From Lentisphaerae bacterium RIFOXYA12_FULL_48_11 (GTDB taxonomy: Bacteria > Verrucomicrobiota > Kiritimatiellia > UBA8416 > YA12-FULL-48-11), in assembly GCA_001804885.1 (NCBI GenBank), contig MHBM01000289.1, forward strand, positions 2,860-36,395: a stretch of 33,536 nt of DNA, given 5' to 3'. The translations under genes and the position numbers were made by a program. Below are positions 31,475 to 33,536 of the stretch, in pieces. The notes beneath the pieces were generated by a model. That model did not search any database, was not told the origin of the DNA, and saw only the letters and a list, made by a program, of their open reading frames with translations. The number at the start of each line of letters is the position of its first letter. The stretch's first letter is position 1.

Positions 31475-33328
31475 TCAAGCTTTTACGTGCTCTGCAAGCT
31501 CTTCTGCCTTGGCTTTTCTTTTCTGCCTGAACAGCTGGTAAATCGAAATAACCTGACTGACTGTCCAGTAAAGCACAAGACCTGAAGCCATCGTATAGAA
31601 CATGAACAACATCATTATTGGCATCATGTAAAGCATGATTTTCTGCTGTTGCGGATCACCGGCAGTTGGCGTCAGCTTCGTCTGCCAGTACATTGTCGCA
31701 GCCATGGCAATAGGCAGCAGGTTCAGTCCGAAAGGAACTATCCCCGCAAGAAGATTTTCCGGCTCACTTAAATCCTTGATCCACAGAAATTCCGCGAATC
31801 TCAATTCAACAGCACTTCGCAATATCGTGAAAAGCGCTATAAATACGGGTATCTGCACAAGGATGGGCAGGCACCCAGACATCGGGTTGACCTTGTGCTC
31901 CTTGTAGATACCCATAATCTCCTTGTTCATTTTTTCAGGCTTGTCCTTGTACTTTTCGCGAACCTGATTGATGAGCGGCTGGATTTTCTGCAACTCTTTC
32001 ATGCTTTCGGTTCCCTTATGGGTGACAGGCCAGAAGATGATCCTGACAATAATGGTCAGCAGAATTACAGCAACGCCGTAATTAGGAATTATCTTGTAGA
32101 GGAAAGTGAGGGTAACCAGCAGTAATTTGCTTATTGGATACAACCAACCAAACTCCATGGCGTCATCCTGCCTGTTCCCAAGCAGCTTCAGCTGATTATA
32201 TTCCTTTGGACCCGCATAATAGCTGATTTCATTGAAGATCGAATCACCAGCAGGCAGCTCGCGCTCGCGATAGCACATGGAAGCGGATACACTGGCCAGC
32301 GCTGCACTCTGAGCCCAGCTTTGTGCAACAGAACGGCTCTCATTCCGGGGGACTTCCCTCTGAACACCAATATTGAGTCCATTGCCCGCTATTTTAGGTG
32401 CCATGACCTGAACAAAAAATTTATTTTTAACTGCAACCCAGTCAGTCGCAAGCATTCTTACAACATTCGTCTCAGAAGGAAGAGGTTCTGTCAGCTTTGG
32501 TTTGAACATCGAACAACCGCTACCCTGCCGGTATACCGGCTGAAACCTTTCCGGCAGGCTCAAGGAATCGTCAGACGGCCCCTTGTTTGCCCAGTAAAGT
32601 ATTTTCTTGGCATTGTTCGGCGGTAAGGAATAGGAATCCACGCCGAGATACTCGTAACCCATGGAGCCAGACACGGTCTTTATTTGTTTCATTTGTCCGG
32701 CATTCAGCTCACAAGCAGGTATCTTGATAGACGCTGAAGACTTATTCTTGAAAGACTCGGAAACCTTCAACTGGTAACCATCGCCGAGAGTGATGGTTCG
32801 TACGAACTCAAGCCCGGAAGGTAATGTTTTTTCAAATGAAACCCTTTTTGCAGATTCATCTTTAGTCACTTTGAAGTCAAAGTTTCCAGATAACCCAGGG
32901 ATACCCTCGTACGAGAGCGCCGGCTTGGCTGACAGATCAAACTTGACCTGGCCACTTTTCTTATCAAGTGCCTCACGATATTTCTTCAAAGTTACCGAGA
33001 CAACGGACCCACCCCAGGAGGAAAGTCTCACTTCGGTCTTATCGTTGGACAGAGTAACAATCTGCTCCGGTTCGTTATGCCCTTCTCCAGACTTCACCAC
33101 TGCATCAGGTTGCTTCCCTGCCTTTATTTCCTCTTTCACGACAGGTGCGGCAGCATTGGACACAACATTGACCGGAGAAACGGCAACGGCAGTGTTGTTC
33201 GATTCAACCGTTGTAACAGTCTTAGACTTGGGCTGTTCAGCTGGAACGAATGACTCCCTATTGGCATACCACCATACCCCGAGAACGACAAAAAGAACCG
33301 CCACCATTGTTGTTTCAAATTTATTCAT
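31475..33328 (-). CDS. yidC: Membrane protein insertase YidC
   Basis: YidC inserts and folds inner-membrane proteins, alone or with SecYEG. The 617 residues have the Gram-negative layout: an N-terminal helix (about 7-22), a long periplasmic beta-supersandwich domain (about 60-385), then the conserved 60-kDa insertase core of five helices from about 390. The core has the hydrophilic-groove arginine in LLTIIVRIIFWPVT, the cytoplasmic coiled region KELQKIQPLINQVREKYKDK and MSGCLPILVQIPVFIALF. A basic tail closes it. The large periplasmic domain indicates a diderm cell. It starts 18 nt after yidD. It is convergent with gpsA. Confidence 0.96.
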   Translation of the reverse strand: MNKFETTMVAVLFVVLGVWWYANRESFVPAEQPKSKTVTTVESNNTAVAVSPVNVVSNAAAPVVKEEIKAGKQPDAVVKSGEGHNEPEQIVTLSNDKTEVRLSSWGGSVVSVTLKKYREALDKKSGQVKFDLSAKPALSYEGIPGLSGNFDFKVTKDESAKRVSFEKTLPSGLEFVRTITLGDGYQLKVSESFKNKSSASIKIPACELNAGQMKQIKTVSGSMGYEYLGVDSYSLPPNNAKKILYWANKGPSDDSLSLPERFQPVYRQGSGCSMFKPKLTEPLPSETNVVRMLATDWVAVKNKFFVQVMAPKIAGNGLNIGVQREVPRNESRSVAQSWAQSAALASVSASMCYRERELPAGDSIFNEISYYAGPKEYNQLKLLGNRQDDAMEFGWLYPISKLLLVTLTFLYKIIPNYGVAVILLTIIVRIIFWPVTHKGTESMKELQKIQPLINQVREKYKDKPEKMNKEIMGIYKEHKVNPMSGCLPILVQIPVFIALFTILRSAVELRFAEFLWIKDLSEPENLLAGIVPFGLNLLPIAMAATMYWQTKLTPTAGDPQQQKIMLYMMPIMMLFMFYTMASGLVLYWTVSQVISIYQLFRQKRKAKAEELAEHVKA

Positions 33329-33346
33329 TGTATTTAACTCAACCTT

Positions 33347-33535
33347 TTACGGGACGAGATCTACTCCGCCAGGATGGAACGGATGGCATTTGCATAGCCG
33401 GACCAACCCCAGAAGAACTCCCTTTGTTGCACCATGTTTACGAATTGCTTCAGAAGAATAGGCCGAGCAGGAAGGATAAAACCTACAACATGGACCAAGC
33501 AGAGGTGATATCAGGAACTGATAAGTCTTTATCAT
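33347..33535 (-). CDS. yidD: Membrane protein insertion efficiency factor YidD (5' end possibly outside window)
   Basis: YidD is a small amphipathic inner-membrane protein that aids YidC-dependent insertion. The visible 62 residues read [38 protein letters not shown] and a C-terminal [13 protein letters not shown], matching the family closely through its end. The first visible ATG is at the last bases of the window. Most relatives have a few residues before this point, so the true start may be just outside. The order (rpmH-rnpA)-yidD-yidC usual in bacteria predicts rnpA next, beyond the edge. Confidence 0.93.
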   Translation of the reverse strand: MIKTYQFLISPLLGPCCRFYPSCSAYSSEAIRKHGATKGVLLGLVRLCKCHPFHPGGVDLVP

Positions 33536-33536
33536 C

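Overview
The window (33.5 kb, mid-range G+C, dense with genes) looks like a chromosomal piece of an anaerobic bacterium, most plausibly from the PVC group (Lentisphaerota, Kiritimatiellota or Verrucomicrobiota type). That placement is inference. It rests on paired bactofilins, a secreted ThuA protein, an extracellular beta-sandwich protein of the kind common in those phyla, DUF1846, and oxygen-sensitive dehydratase-type iron-sulfur enzymes. No rRNA, phage, IS or CRISPR was seen.

Layout. 1-733: 5' half of a DUF1846 gene (minus). 1043-5484: rightward run argC, bactofilin, zinc-ribbon bactofilin, parB, M28 peptidase. 5515-6684: a secreted beta-sandwich protein, a cluster of hairpins around a 7-codon ORF with a terminator, and a 59-residue membrane protein. 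6732-8648: glutamine-dependent NAD synthetase. 8641-13800: a complete selenocysteine locus, selA-selB-selD leftward and tRNA-Sec (selC) divergent. 13912-14241: a lone FHA protein. 14295-20504: leftward operon of a methyltransferase, a double-cubane-type protein (YjiM family), two further 2-hydroxyacyl-CoA dehydratase-family subunits, their ATP-dependent activator, and a secreted ThuA protein. 20881-22286: a secreted protein whose frame is broken by one UGA, followed by a NapH-like membrane ferredoxin. 22383-28238: MATE exporter, response regulator, MFS transporter, two proteins of unknown function and an FmdB-type zinc ribbon. 28348-31460: polyprenyl synthase, gcvH, plsY, gpsA. 31475-33535: yidC and yidD leftward.

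The main discovery is at 20881-21429. The reading frame continues past an in-frame UGA at 21301 for 42 more sense codons, giving a 182-residue exported protein with a Cys-Pro-Ser-Sec motif. Starting 13 nt after the UGA is a perfect 8-bp hairpin with a GGU loop, in the position expected of a bacterial SECIS element. The window itself encodes SelA, SelB, SelD and tRNA-Sec. I do not recognise the protein family. Its neighbour is a polytopic membrane protein with two 4Fe-4S ferredoxin motifs, which suggests a periplasmic selenol/thiol redox module fed by a membrane iron-sulfur protein.

Other points of interest are a SelD fused to an N-terminal Cys-rich segment and a C-terminal AhpD-like CxxC domain, and the operon with three dehydratase-family proteins served by one activator. 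The selenocysteine genes and the iron-sulfur/low-potential genes fit a strict or facultative anaerobe, but the substrates of these systems cannot be read from the sequence.
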